Shown here piece after piece: positions 57,164-64,000 of a stretch of DNA of 64,000 nucleotides. Origin of the DNA: Arthrobacter alpinus (GTDB lineage Bacteria > Actinomycetota > Actinomycetes > Actinomycetales > Micrococcaceae); assembly GCF_001294625.1 (NCBI RefSeq), contig NZ_CP012677.1, positions 2,914,001 through 2,978,000 on the forward strand, in the 5' to 3' direction. The first letter of the stretch is position 1. Every line of letters begins with the position of its first letter. Position numbers and translations under genes: made by a program. The notes under the pieces were generated by a model. It saw nothing but the letters and a program-made list of their open reading frames with translations, was not told the DNA's origin and ran no database searches.

Positions 57164-58612
57164 ATGGCACTTTCCCTAGCTGACTTGATGGGCGTCCCCG
57201 CGTTGAACCTGAAGAACATGGGTTCCTCCCGGACTCCGCTAACCGTCCCCATCGATTGGGTGGCCGTAACGGAGCTGGAAAACCCACAAGCGTTCCTCAG
57301 CGGCGGCGAGCTGGTCCTAACCACAGGGGCCCGGCAGAGCACAGCCGACGCCCAGCGCTCCTTCGTCCGCCAGATCAGGCGGGCGGGCGCCGTCGGCATC
57401 GGCTTTGGCATTGGTTTTGAGCACGACGCCGTGCCGCCAGCACTGATTGCCGAGGCCAACCGCTGGGCCGTACCCATTGTCGAGGTGCCCTACAGCACGC
57501 CCTTCATCGCCATCGGAAAGCTCGTGGCGGACGCCCGGTCCGCGGACCACTATGCCAAGCTCGAACGGCTGCTGCGCGAACACCAGGTCCTGGCCCGCGC
57601 CCTCCTGGCCGGGGGCGGACTGCCCGCACTATTGCGCAAACTGGCCTCCATGGTGGGTTCCGAGCTGACCATCACCCAATACGGCGGGGAAGTGTTCTCC
57701 ACTTCTTCCGGCGCCCACTCCCCCCCCGAGGACTGGCACGCCGTCGCACTCTCCACGGGAAAGCGCGACGCCAGCACTCTCTGGCTGCGCAAGCCATTCC
57801 ACGACGACGGCATTGTCGACTATGCGCGCGGGCTGATCAGCATCGAGTTGAACAATCTCATCCAGCGCCGTCAGACGGCACGCCAGATGGCCGGAGCCGT
57901 CATCTCCGACATCGTGCGCGGGACCCTATCTGCTGTGGATGCCAGTGCCAGACTGGAGAGCCTGACCATCAACCCCGGCACCAAGAACATTGTTCTGCTG
58001 GTCAGCGCCGAGGAGGAGAAATTTGCCACGCTGGCGACCATGACGTTGCCCACCGAGCTGGAAACCGCCGTGGCCGCTGTCATGGCAACCGAGGGGCGCA
58101 ATGAACTGCTGCTGGTGATCCCGGCTCAACTGGGCGATCCCGCCGTTCTTGGCCGTGCATTGAGCCGCCAGATGCACGACGTCGGCATCACGGCCGCTGT
58201 GGGCATTGGCGGGGCCTATTCGCAGGCGAACGGGTTGCGGTGGAGCTACTTCGAGGCACGGGAGGCGGCCACCCGCGGCCTGGATGTGAACGTTCCCGAG
58301 CGACTGAGCCTGACCTCCTTGCTGCTGGCCAGTGAGGATGTGCCCATGGCGGACATGGCGGCCGAGGCCCTGGGACCGCTACTGGCCTTCGACTCCGCCC
58401 ACGGCGCCGAGCTGGTGGAAACGCTGGAGAGCTACCTGCGGCTGAACGGTTCGGTGGCGTCCGTGGCCGAAGCCCTCACGCTGCACAGGAACACCGTCCG
58501 CTACCGACTCACCCAAATAGCCGAGCTGACCGGCTATGACCCGGCGGTAACGTCCGATCGCGTCCAACTGTGGCTGGCCCTTGCCGTGCGCAGGCTGTCC
58601 CCGCCGGCCTGA
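57164..58612 (+). CDS. PucR-family transcriptional regulator
   Basis: A 482-residue regulator with the N-terminal PucR ligand domain (about 1-125, including FLSGGELVLTTGA), a middle GGDEF-like region and a C-terminal helix-turn-helix (VASVAEALTLHRNTVRYRLTQIAELTG). It is divergent from the aldehyde dehydrogenase/gabT pair. In Corynebacterium a PucR-type protein (GabR) controls GABA genes, so it probably activates this pathway. The start is ATG 57164; the ATG at 57143 is less likely. Confidence 0.88.
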   Translation: MALSLADLMGVPALNLKNMGSSRTPLTVPIDWVAVTELENPQAFLSGGELVLTTGARQSTADAQRSFVRQIRRAGAVGIGFGIGFEHDAVPPALIAEANRWAVPIVEVPYSTPFIAIGKLVADARSADHYAKLERLLREHQVLARALLAGGGLPALLRKLASMVGSELTITQYGGEVFSTSSGAHSPPEDWHAVALSTGKRDASTLWLRKPFHDDGIVDYARGLISIELNNLIQRRQTARQMAGAVISDIVRGTLSAVDASARLESLTINPGTKNIVLLVSAEEEKFATLATMTLPTELETAVAAVMATEGRNELLLVIPAQLGDPAVLGRALSRQMHDVGITAAVGIGGAYSQANGLRWSYFEAREAATRGLDVNVPERLSLTSLLLASEDVPMADMAAEALGPLLAFDSAHGAELVETLESYLRLNGSVASVAEALTLHRNTVRYRLTQIAELTGYDPAVTSDRVQLWLALAVRRLSPPA

Positions 58613-58624
58613 ACCTCCACCGCG

Positions 58625-58672
58625 CCGTGAGCTCTGGCGTCTTAGACGCGCGTAAGTCGCCAGAGCTCACGG
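58625..58672. repeat. Perfect 15-base hairpin after the PucR gene
   Basis: CCGTGAGCTCTGGCG (58625-58639) pairs with 58658-58672 around an 18-base loop. It begins 13 bases after the stop, with no T run on either strand; it may be a terminator or an intergenic repeat. Confidence 0.7.
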
Positions 58673-58769
58673 TTCGCGGGTCGATTAGTCGCCTAACGTC
58701 TTAGGGCTTAAGTAGTGACATAAACTCTCGAAGACAGCCACGTACCCGGGCATACGGCCCCTCACCCCC

Positions 58770-59352
58770 GCCCGAAGACACCTCTTTTCGCAGCGTTCGG
58801 ACTGCTCGCCGTCGTGCTCATCGGATTGAATCTGCGCGCGGGCATCTCCAGCGCCTCGGACCTGTACCACGACCTTCAGCAGGTGCTGGGCTACGGCGCC
58901 TTCACAGCGGCGCTGCTGACTGTGCCCAGCGTCGGCATGCTGCTGCTGGGCACCGTGGTGAGCATGCCCGGGCTGGCCAGCAGTCCTGCACCGGGCGTTC
59001 ATGGTGGCCAGCGTCTCCTACCTGCTCGGTGCCGTGGCACTGCTGGTGCTCCCCGCCAGGGCTGCGGTGCTGCCGGCACTGCTGCTGGGCCTGGGTTTTG
59101 GCGTGTTCGCGCTGGTATTGGTGGTCATCAGCCGCAGCGGAAGCACGACGGCGGATGCCACCGCCATGTCCACGCTCACCCAACCGGTGGGTTACCTTCT
59201 GGGGACGCTGGGACCGTTCGGGATGGGACTGGCGCACAGCATCAGCGGCGGCTGGGCCCTGCCGTTACTGCTCCTTGTGGGCATGTCAGCCGTGCAGCTG
59301 GTGCTGGCCAGGCTGCTTACGGCAACATACCGGACCAAGGCCAACACCGTGA
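58770..59352 (+). pseudogene. Remnant of a CynX/NimT-like MFS transporter
   Basis: Two pieces of one transporter remain. An N-terminal piece (58770 to about 58985) reads FAAFGLLAVVLIGLNLRAG and VLGYGAFTAALLTVPS, as in cyanate/2-nitroimidazole MFS proteins. A second piece, in another frame from about 58995, covers the last four helices (VSYLLGAVALLVLPARAAV to LLLVGMSAVQLVLARLL, in part). The middle of the protein is deleted and no start codon is evident. It is not functional. Confidence 0.78.
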
Positions 59353-59375
59353 CAGAAAGGAGCATGGCAGGACCC

Positions 59376-59825
59376 TCACGCCATCACCTAGGGAACCGCT
59401 GGCCCAGGAAGTCACTGGCACATGCGGGCATGCTGGAGGTCAGGCGCGGCGACGGCACCCAGGCGGCGCGCCTGGCCGCCCTACACGCACGAAGTGCGAA
59501 CCTGGACCGGATGCGCGCCCGCGTTCAGGGTCGGCGTCGTGCAGCGGAGCAACAGGACGCACAGGCCTGGGTGGTCAACGACTGGGACTTCCATTTGACA
59601 GTGGTCCACGCCGCGGGGAACCCGTTGCTGGCTGAACTGTACGAGTCATTGTGCACCGTGTTCCGCAGCAACTTGCTACCCCAGGCCAGCGGCCAGGGAC
59701 TGGGCCGCCATTCTAAAGGCTATGAGGGGCTGTTGGAGGCCAGCGACCCGGAGGCCGCTGCGGCCATAGTGGGCCAGAACCTGGACTATTGCCTGCGCTG
59801 CTTGCAAGGCTGGATCCGCCCGCAG
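59376..59825 (+). pseudogene. Remnant of a GntR/FCD-family regulator
   Basis: In the same frame as the transporter end, the sequence continues as the end of a GntR winged helix (SLAHAGMLEVRRGDGTQ) and an FCD effector domain (WDFHLTVVHAAGNPLLAELYES and EGLLEASDPEAAAAIVGQNL). The first part of the DNA-binding domain is lost or frame-shifted. The open frame runs on through the convergent fprA gene without a natural stop, as expected of a decayed gene. MFS plus GntR pairs of this type are common when intact. Confidence 0.75.
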
Positions 59826-59830
59826 AACGG

Positions 59831-61309
59831 TCAGTGGACCTCGGCGGTGCCGCGGGAAACGTTGACCATCTCTTTGCGGGAGACAACCTTCACCCGCTCG
59901 CGCACCACGGGTCCGGCCTCAGAAGCGCGCACGCCCAGGTCTTTCTCATGGCCGTCCAACTCGTTCCAGCCCTCCCATGAGGTGAATTCCACCCCGCGCC
60001 CGTCGAGGAGTTCCACGATGGCGTCAATGCTGGGAACGACGGCGGCGGGCAGTTCGGTGCGGTCGGCCAGAAGGTACGTGATGGTCTCCAAGGCGTCGCC
60101 CTTGGTACTGCCGATCAGGCCAACCGGTCCGCGCTTGATCCAGCCGGTCGCGTAGATGCCCGGCACGTGCTCGCCGTCGGCACCCAGCACGCGTCCGCCG
60201 TCGTTGGTAACAACGCCACGGCGGTGGTCAAACTCGACATCCGGCAGGGCCGATCCGAAGTAGCCCACGGAGCGGTAGACGGCCTGGACCGGGTACTCGA
60301 TGAATTTGCCGGTGCCACGGGCGTTGCCAGTGCCATCCAGCTCATTGCGCTCGAACTTGATGCCGGAGACTTTGCCGCCCTCCCCCAGAATTTCCACCGG
60401 GTTGTGAAGGAAGTGCAAGTGGAGGCGGCGGGAGGCACCCGTGGCAGGGTCGGCGGCGTCGTCGTCCTGCTCCACGAGCCAGTTGCTCAGCGTGTTGACC
60501 ATGGTCTTGACCTGGTTGTTGGACTTGACCGCGGCGTCGGAGGCCTCGTCAAAGTCGAAGTCCTCCTCGTACAGCACAATGTCCACGTCGCGGGAATGGC
60601 TAAGCTCGCGCAGTTCCAGGGGTGTGAACTTCACCTGGGCCGGGCCGCGGCGGCCAAAGATGTGCACGTCAGTGACCGGCGATTCCAACAGGCCGGCGTA
60701 GACGTTATCGGGGATTTCGGTGACGAGCAGGTCATCGGCATGCTTGGACAGCACGCGGGCCACGTCCAGGGCCACATTGCCGTTGCCGATCACGGCGATC
60801 TCCTTGGCGTTCAGCGGCCATTCGCGGGACACATCGGGGTGGCCGTCGTACCAGGAAACAAAGTCGGCGCCGCCGTAGGAGCCCTCCAACTCGACCCCGG
60901 GTATGTTCAGGTCCGCGTCCTTGATGGCGCCGGTGGCGAAGATGACGGCGTCGTAATGCTTCTGCAGGTCCGCCAGGGTTAGGTCCGTGCCGTAGTCGAC
61001 ATTGCCGAAGAAGCGGATGTCGCCGCGGTCCAGAACCTTGTGCAAGGCGTTGACGATGCCCTTGATGCGCGGGTGGTCGGGGGCCACGCCGTAGCGGATC
61101 AGGCCGTACGGGGCCGGGTACCGGTCGAAGAGGTCGATCGCCAGCACCAGTCCGTCGCGCACTTCCGGGCTCTTGGTGAGCATGTCCGCGGCGTAGACGC
61201 CTGCGGGGCCCGAACCGATGACGGCAACGCGCAGCGGGCGCTCCTGAGTTCCTCGGGCTGCGTCGCTTGCTGAAGTCACGGGGGTGTGTGAAGACACGGC
61301 TGTGCTCAT
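59831..61309 (-). CDS. fprA: Ferredoxin/adrenodoxin-type NADP reductase FprA (copy 2)
   Basis: A 492-residue flavoprotein, the second FprA of the window, with intact FAD (VAVIGSGPAGVYAAD) and NADPH (VIGNGNVALDVARVL) motifs. It differs from copy 1 in a longer N-terminal extension and in an Asp-rich insertion (VEQDDDAADPATG). It follows siroheme synthase by 33 bases on the same strand, so it probably supplies electrons to a siroheme sulfite or nitrite reductase through ferredoxin. The start is ATG 61309. Confidence 0.93.
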   Translation of the reverse strand: MSTAVSSHTPVTSASDAARGTQERPLRVAVIGSGPAGVYAADMLTKSPEVRDGLVLAIDLFDRYPAPYGLIRYGVAPDHPRIKGIVNALHKVLDRGDIRFFGNVDYGTDLTLADLQKHYDAVIFATGAIKDADLNIPGVELEGSYGGADFVSWYDGHPDVSREWPLNAKEIAVIGNGNVALDVARVLSKHADDLLVTEIPDNVYAGLLESPVTDVHIFGRRGPAQVKFTPLELRELSHSRDVDIVLYEEDFDFDEASDAAVKSNNQVKTMVNTLSNWLVEQDDDAADPATGASRRLHLHFLHNPVEILGEGGKVSGIKFERNELDGTGNARGTGKFIEYPVQAVYRSVGYFGSALPDVEFDHRRGVVTNDGGRVLGADGEHVPGIYATGWIKRGPVGLIGSTKGDALETITYLLADRTELPAAVVPSIDAIVELLDGRGVEFTSWEGWNELDGHEKDLGVRASEAGPVVRERVKVVSRKEMVNVSRGTAEVH

Positions 61310-61342
61310 TTCTATGTTTTCCAAAAGGACTTACGGACAAGT

Positions 61343-62593
61343 CTAAGAGAGAGTGCTGATAGTTTCCCGCGTGCCGTAATAGTCGGTGGCGATTTCAAGG
61401 GGCGCCAGCGGGCTTACACGCACCACATCCCCCACGACGACGACGGCCGGGTTGCGTACCTTGGCCGCCTGGGCCAGGGCAAGAATGGTGCCGAGGGTGC
61501 CGATGGTGACCCGCTGGTTTTTGGCAAAACCATTCTCGATGATGGCGACAGGGCAGTCCTGCCCGCGGCCGGCCGACGCCAGAATGGGCATGGACCGGTT
61601 GAGAGTGCCAACTCCCATGAGCAACACCACGGTATGGTCGCTGCCTTCCGGGACATTTTCAAGCTCCTCGTGGCCGCTGATCATGGTGAACGCCTTCGCC
61701 AGGCCGCGATGGGTGACGGGGATGCCCGCCGCCGCAGGGACGCTCACAGCGCTGGTGACGCCCGGGACAACCTCCACATCCACGCCGTTCTCGCGGCAGG
61801 CGATGGCTTCCTCCCCGCCACGGCCCAACACATAAGGGTCGCCGCCTTTCAAGCGCACCACCCGCTTTCCGGCCTTGGCCTCCCGGACCAGGATCGCGTT
61901 GATCTCGGATTGGGGAACGGGATGGTGGCCGGGGGTCTTGCCGACCTCGATGATCTCAACGCCCTGTCCTAATGTTTCCAGCAGGCCGCGCGGGCCCAGC
62001 CTGTCCGCCACGACGACGTCGGCCTCGGCCAGCAGCCGCCGTCCCCGTACCGTGATGAGGTCATCGGCGCCGGGCCCGCCGCCCACGAGCGCAACCGCGC
62101 CCACTGCGCTTTTGCGGTAGCGGCGCATCGGCAGCGCCCCGGTTTCCAACGCCACCACCACGGCGTTGCGGATGGCCGCGGCGCACAACGGGTCTCCCCC
62201 GGCGTTGACAGCGATCTTGACGTCTTCGACGGTACCTACAGCGGGCGTCCACGCAGCCGATTCGGCACTGGCTGAGTGGTTGACGCACCAGGTACGGTTG
62301 GCCTCCGCGTCGCCGGCCACACGGGCATCCACTGTGGGATTGTTGGTCGCTGTCGCCGCGAACCAGGCGTTGGCCATGTCCGTGCTTTCATAGTCCCGGG
62401 CAGCCCAGTAGATGAGGCCGGCATCCGCCAACTCCTGGGCGGGGACGCTGAGTCTGGGGGCCACCAGCGTGACCTGGGCTCCGGCGTCGAGCAGTGCCTT
62501 GGCCCGGCGGGCCGAAACCCTGCCGCCGCCGACCACGAGGACGGGGCGGCCGAGCAGCCGGAGCGAGGTTGGGTAAAGATCCACAATTGCCAT
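61343..62593 (-). CDS. cysG: Siroheme synthase: precorrin-2 dehydrogenase + uroporphyrinogen methyltransferase
   Basis: A 416-residue fusion. The N-terminal part (1-150) is the NAD-dependent precorrin-2 dehydrogenase/ferrochelatase (VLVVGGGRVSARRAKALLDAG). From about 165 on it is SUMT, the SAM-dependent uroporphyrinogen III methyltransferase, with VGGGPGADDLITVRG, VRLKGGDPYVLGRGGEE and VPGVTSAVSVPAAAGIPVTH. It is about 40 residues shorter than the E. coli enzyme, mainly between the domains. It makes siroheme for sulfite/nitrite reductase, and is co-transcribed with fprA copy 2. Confidence 0.93.
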   Translation of the reverse strand: MAIVDLYPTSLRLLGRPVLVVGGGRVSARRAKALLDAGAQVTLVAPRLSVPAQELADAGLIYWAARDYESTDMANAWFAATATNNPTVDARVAGDAEANRTWCVNHSASAESAAWTPAVGTVEDVKIAVNAGGDPLCAAAIRNAVVVALETGALPMRRYRKSAVGAVALVGGGPGADDLITVRGRRLLAEADVVVADRLGPRGLLETLGQGVEIIEVGKTPGHHPVPQSEINAILVREAKAGKRVVRLKGGDPYVLGRGGEEAIACRENGVDVEVVPGVTSAVSVPAAAGIPVTHRGLAKAFTMISGHEELENVPEGSDHTVVLLMGVGTLNRSMPILASAGRGQDCPVAIIENGFAKNQRVTIGTLGTILALAQAAKVRNPAVVVVGDVVRVSPLAPLEIATDYYGTRETISTLS

Positions 62594-62700
62594 GAAATGA
62601 CCTTAGGTAGGGCCACTATTTGCGTCCAAGAAGTTCGTTACACCCGTTCACGCGGCGTCACGGGAGGAAATATTCAGGGACTTCGCAGAGTACTGAATTT

Positions 62701-62756
62701 GAAACAGCAGATAAAGGGGGTGCGCGCCCCCCTGCACCCCCTTTATCTGCTGTTTC
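62701..62756. terminator. Perfect 23-base hairpin behind the ABC permease gene
   Basis: Arms 62701-62723 and 62734-62756 pair without a mismatch around the loop GCGCCCCCCT. The stem starts GAAACAGCAGATAAAGGGGG. It lies about 90 bases after the permease stop and 110 bases before the cysG start, so it probably separates these transcripts. Confidence 0.85.
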
Positions 62757-62848
62757 AACTCGCCGGACAGCCGTTCGGCCACCGAGCAGGCAATTGAGTT
62801 CGCGGAGGGCGGCCAAGGGTCCAACCAGTCGCGGAGTGGAAGGACGAG

Positions 62849-63745
62849 TTAGCGCGTGCTGCCGGCCAGCAGGCCGCGCCCGCGTAGGAGCCGCTTTTCC
62901 ACCGGAGCGAAGACCGCCAGTTCCACAAGGATGCCCACGAAGAGGATGATCAGGATCGCCGATATGACAATCCCCATGTCGGCTAGTTGGCGGCCCTGTT
63001 CCAGCAAAGAACCCAACCCGAAACCCAGAGAACCGCCCATGGCAATGATCTCCGCCGCCATCAGCGAACGCCACGAGAACGCCCAGCCCTGCTTCAGCCC
63101 ACCCACGTAGCCGGGGAGCGCTGCCGGAAGCACCACGTGCACTGCCATCTCCCAGCGGGAGGCTCCCAATACGTGTCCCACACGGCGGTATTGCGGCGGG
63201 ATCTGGTCCACCCCGGCGATCAACCCGTTGATGATGGAGGGGATGGCACCCATGAACATCACGAAGTACACCGTGGCGTCGGTGAGTCCAAACCAAATGA
63301 TGGCTGCAGGCACCCAAGCCACCGACGGCAGCACCTGCAAGCCGGAGATCAGCGGCCCAAACGCCCGGCGCAAGAGCCGCACCTGGGACAGCAAAAGTCC
63401 GATGGGCGTGGCCACCACAATGCTGATGGCGAATCCGACCAGCCCGCGTTGCAGCGACGTCCACACGCCCTCCTGCGCTGTTCCGGCGGCCCACAGCGCG
63501 CCTAGGGAGCCAAGCACATCCAGCGGTCCGGGAACCAGGTCCCGGCGCCGCAGGCCCAGCGAGACGTAAAACTGCCAGGCAAGCAGAAGTACGGTGAACG
63601 CGGCCAGCGGCAGCAGAACCCGGGACCAGTCGAGCCCACGGCGCTCAACTGCCTCGGATTGCAACGAGTCCAGGCCCGCCTCCAGGGACCGCATTTCCTC
63701 GGCGCTGCCGCTCTTGATGAGCGGTGATGTTAATGTTTCAGGCAT
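62849..63745 (-). CDS. ABC transporter permease, sulfonate/taurine/nitrate type
   Basis: A 298-residue inner-membrane permease of the SsuC/TauC/NrtB family. About six membrane helices surround the conserved coupling loop (VGHVLGASRWEMAVHVVLPAALPGYVGG, in part). The cytoplasmic N-terminus of about 45 residues is longer than usual. It overlaps the ATPase gene by eight bases. Sulfonate or sulfate-ester import would fit the neighbouring siroheme genes, but nitrate is an alternative. No substrate-binding protein gene lies within the window. Confidence 0.88.
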   Translation of the reverse strand: MPETLTSPLIKSGSAEEMRSLEAGLDSLQSEAVERRGLDWSRVLLPLAAFTVLLLAWQFYVSLGLRRRDLVPGPLDVLGSLGALWAAGTAQEGVWTSLQRGLVGFAISIVVATPIGLLLSQVRLLRRAFGPLISGLQVLPSVAWVPAAIIWFGLTDATVYFVMFMGAIPSIINGLIAGVDQIPPQYRRVGHVLGASRWEMAVHVVLPAALPGYVGGLKQGWAFSWRSLMAAEIIAMGGSLGFGLGSLLEQGRQLADMGIVISAILIILFVGILVELAVFAPVEKRLLRGRGLLAGSTR

Positions 63746-64000
63746 GTCGGCGGATCTCCTCGCGCAGTCGGGCCGTGATCTCCGCCGTCAGTTCCCCGGC
63801 AGCTCCGGCGTTGGTGCGGTGTTCCTCGGACACCTGCCACTGCGCCACAACGCGGCCAGGTTTTGAGGAGAGCAGCAGCACCCGCTGCCCCAGCCGCACG
63901 GCTTCGCGGACGTTGTGGGTGACAAAGATGATGGTCCGGTGCGTCTGCCGCCAGATCCGTTCCAACTCGTTGTGCAGCAGGTCCCGGGTGATGGCGTCGA
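63738..64000 (-). CDS. ABC transporter ATPase, C-terminal part (cut by window edge)
   Basis: The last 87 codons of an ABC ATPase reading from beyond the right edge. The D-loop region (DAITRDLLHNEL) and the H-loop histidine (FVTHNVREAVRLGQRV) are visible; the Walker motifs lie outside. The end RLREEIRRHA is like SsuB/TauB/NrtD proteins. The stop overlaps the permease start, so the pair is one import system. Confidence 0.9.
   Translation of the reverse strand, partial: DAITRDLLHNELERIWRQTHRTIIFVTHNVREAVRLGQRVLLLSSKPGRVVAQWQVSEEHRTNAGAAGELTAEITARLREEIRRHA

Noticed and set aside
59001..60155. 384-residue apparent MFS-GntR fusion protein
   Set aside because: Both halves are truncated, and the end is antisense to the intact fprA gene; this is gene decay, not a real fusion.

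Overview
The window is chromosomal DNA of a high-GC Gram-positive bacterium, most likely a member of the Micrococcaceae close to Arthrobacter. The signs are strong GC bias at third codon positions, frequent GTG starts, an Rpf-LysM resuscitation factor, FprA-type ferredoxin-NADP reductases, a PucR-regulated GABA/putrescine module and sortase-anchored surface proteins. The species call is an inference; there is no rRNA in the window.

Layout. 1-5.5 kb: the kdpFABC-D potassium uptake operon on the minus strand, with kdpD cut by the left edge. 5.7-8 kb: a short-chain dehydrogenase and a divergent amidohydrolase. 8.07-9.52 kb: a complete IS3-family (IS150-like) element sitting in the centre of a long imperfect palindrome. 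9.6-14.2 kb: an Rpf-like factor, the transsulfuration pair metB/cbs, and an AraC-type regulator with a VOC protein. 14.3-18.3 kb: a large decayed LPXTG surface-protein gene. 18.7-25.8 kb: bifunctional putA with a divergent LysR gene and transporter, then an AlkA-like glycosylase and a small monooxygenase. 25.9-31.2 kb: thioredoxin, a MarR/MFS efflux pair, an acetyltransferase, small unknown proteins, tRNA-Tyr and yajQ. 31.3-36.9 kb: a broken VOC gene, a NarL-type two-component system, a histidine phosphatase, htpX, an unknown protein and an ankyrin-repeat protein. 37-39 kb: catalase with a Fur-family regulator and its probable operator. 39-46.2 kb: DUF2461, DUF2236 and N-formylglutamate amidohydrolase-like genes, a second decayed surface protein, and dicarboxylate and amino-acid transporters. 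46.9-50.4 kb: a first FprA, a RarD-like permease and a universal stress protein. 50.5-54 kb: two paralogous membrane proteins, one frameshifted, on either side of a Gfo/Idh/MocA oxidoreductase. 54.1-58.6 kb: GABA aminotransferase, an aldehyde dehydrogenase and a PucR regulator. 58.7-59.8 kb: remnants of an MFS transporter and a GntR/FCD regulator. 59.8-64 kb: a second FprA with siroheme synthase, then a sulfonate/nitrate-type ABC transporter that runs off the right edge.

Functional links. putA and the gabT-aldehyde dehydrogenase pair suggest use of proline and putrescine/GABA as carbon and nitrogen sources. cysG with the second fprA, and the SsuBC-like transporter beside them, point to siroheme-dependent sulfite or nitrite reduction. 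The Fur-katA operon, HtpX, thioredoxin and a Usp protein cover oxidative and envelope stress. Gene decay is unusually visible for an otherwise housekeeping-type window: five loci carry frameshifts or nonsense codons and a sixth is a truncated remnant. I found no CRISPR array, prophage or clear novel multi-gene defence system. The best leads are non-coding: structured palindromes, including a tandem pair with compensatory changes, a possible KdpE direct repeat and a possible c-di-AMP leader. The paralogous membrane-protein pair is the best protein lead.
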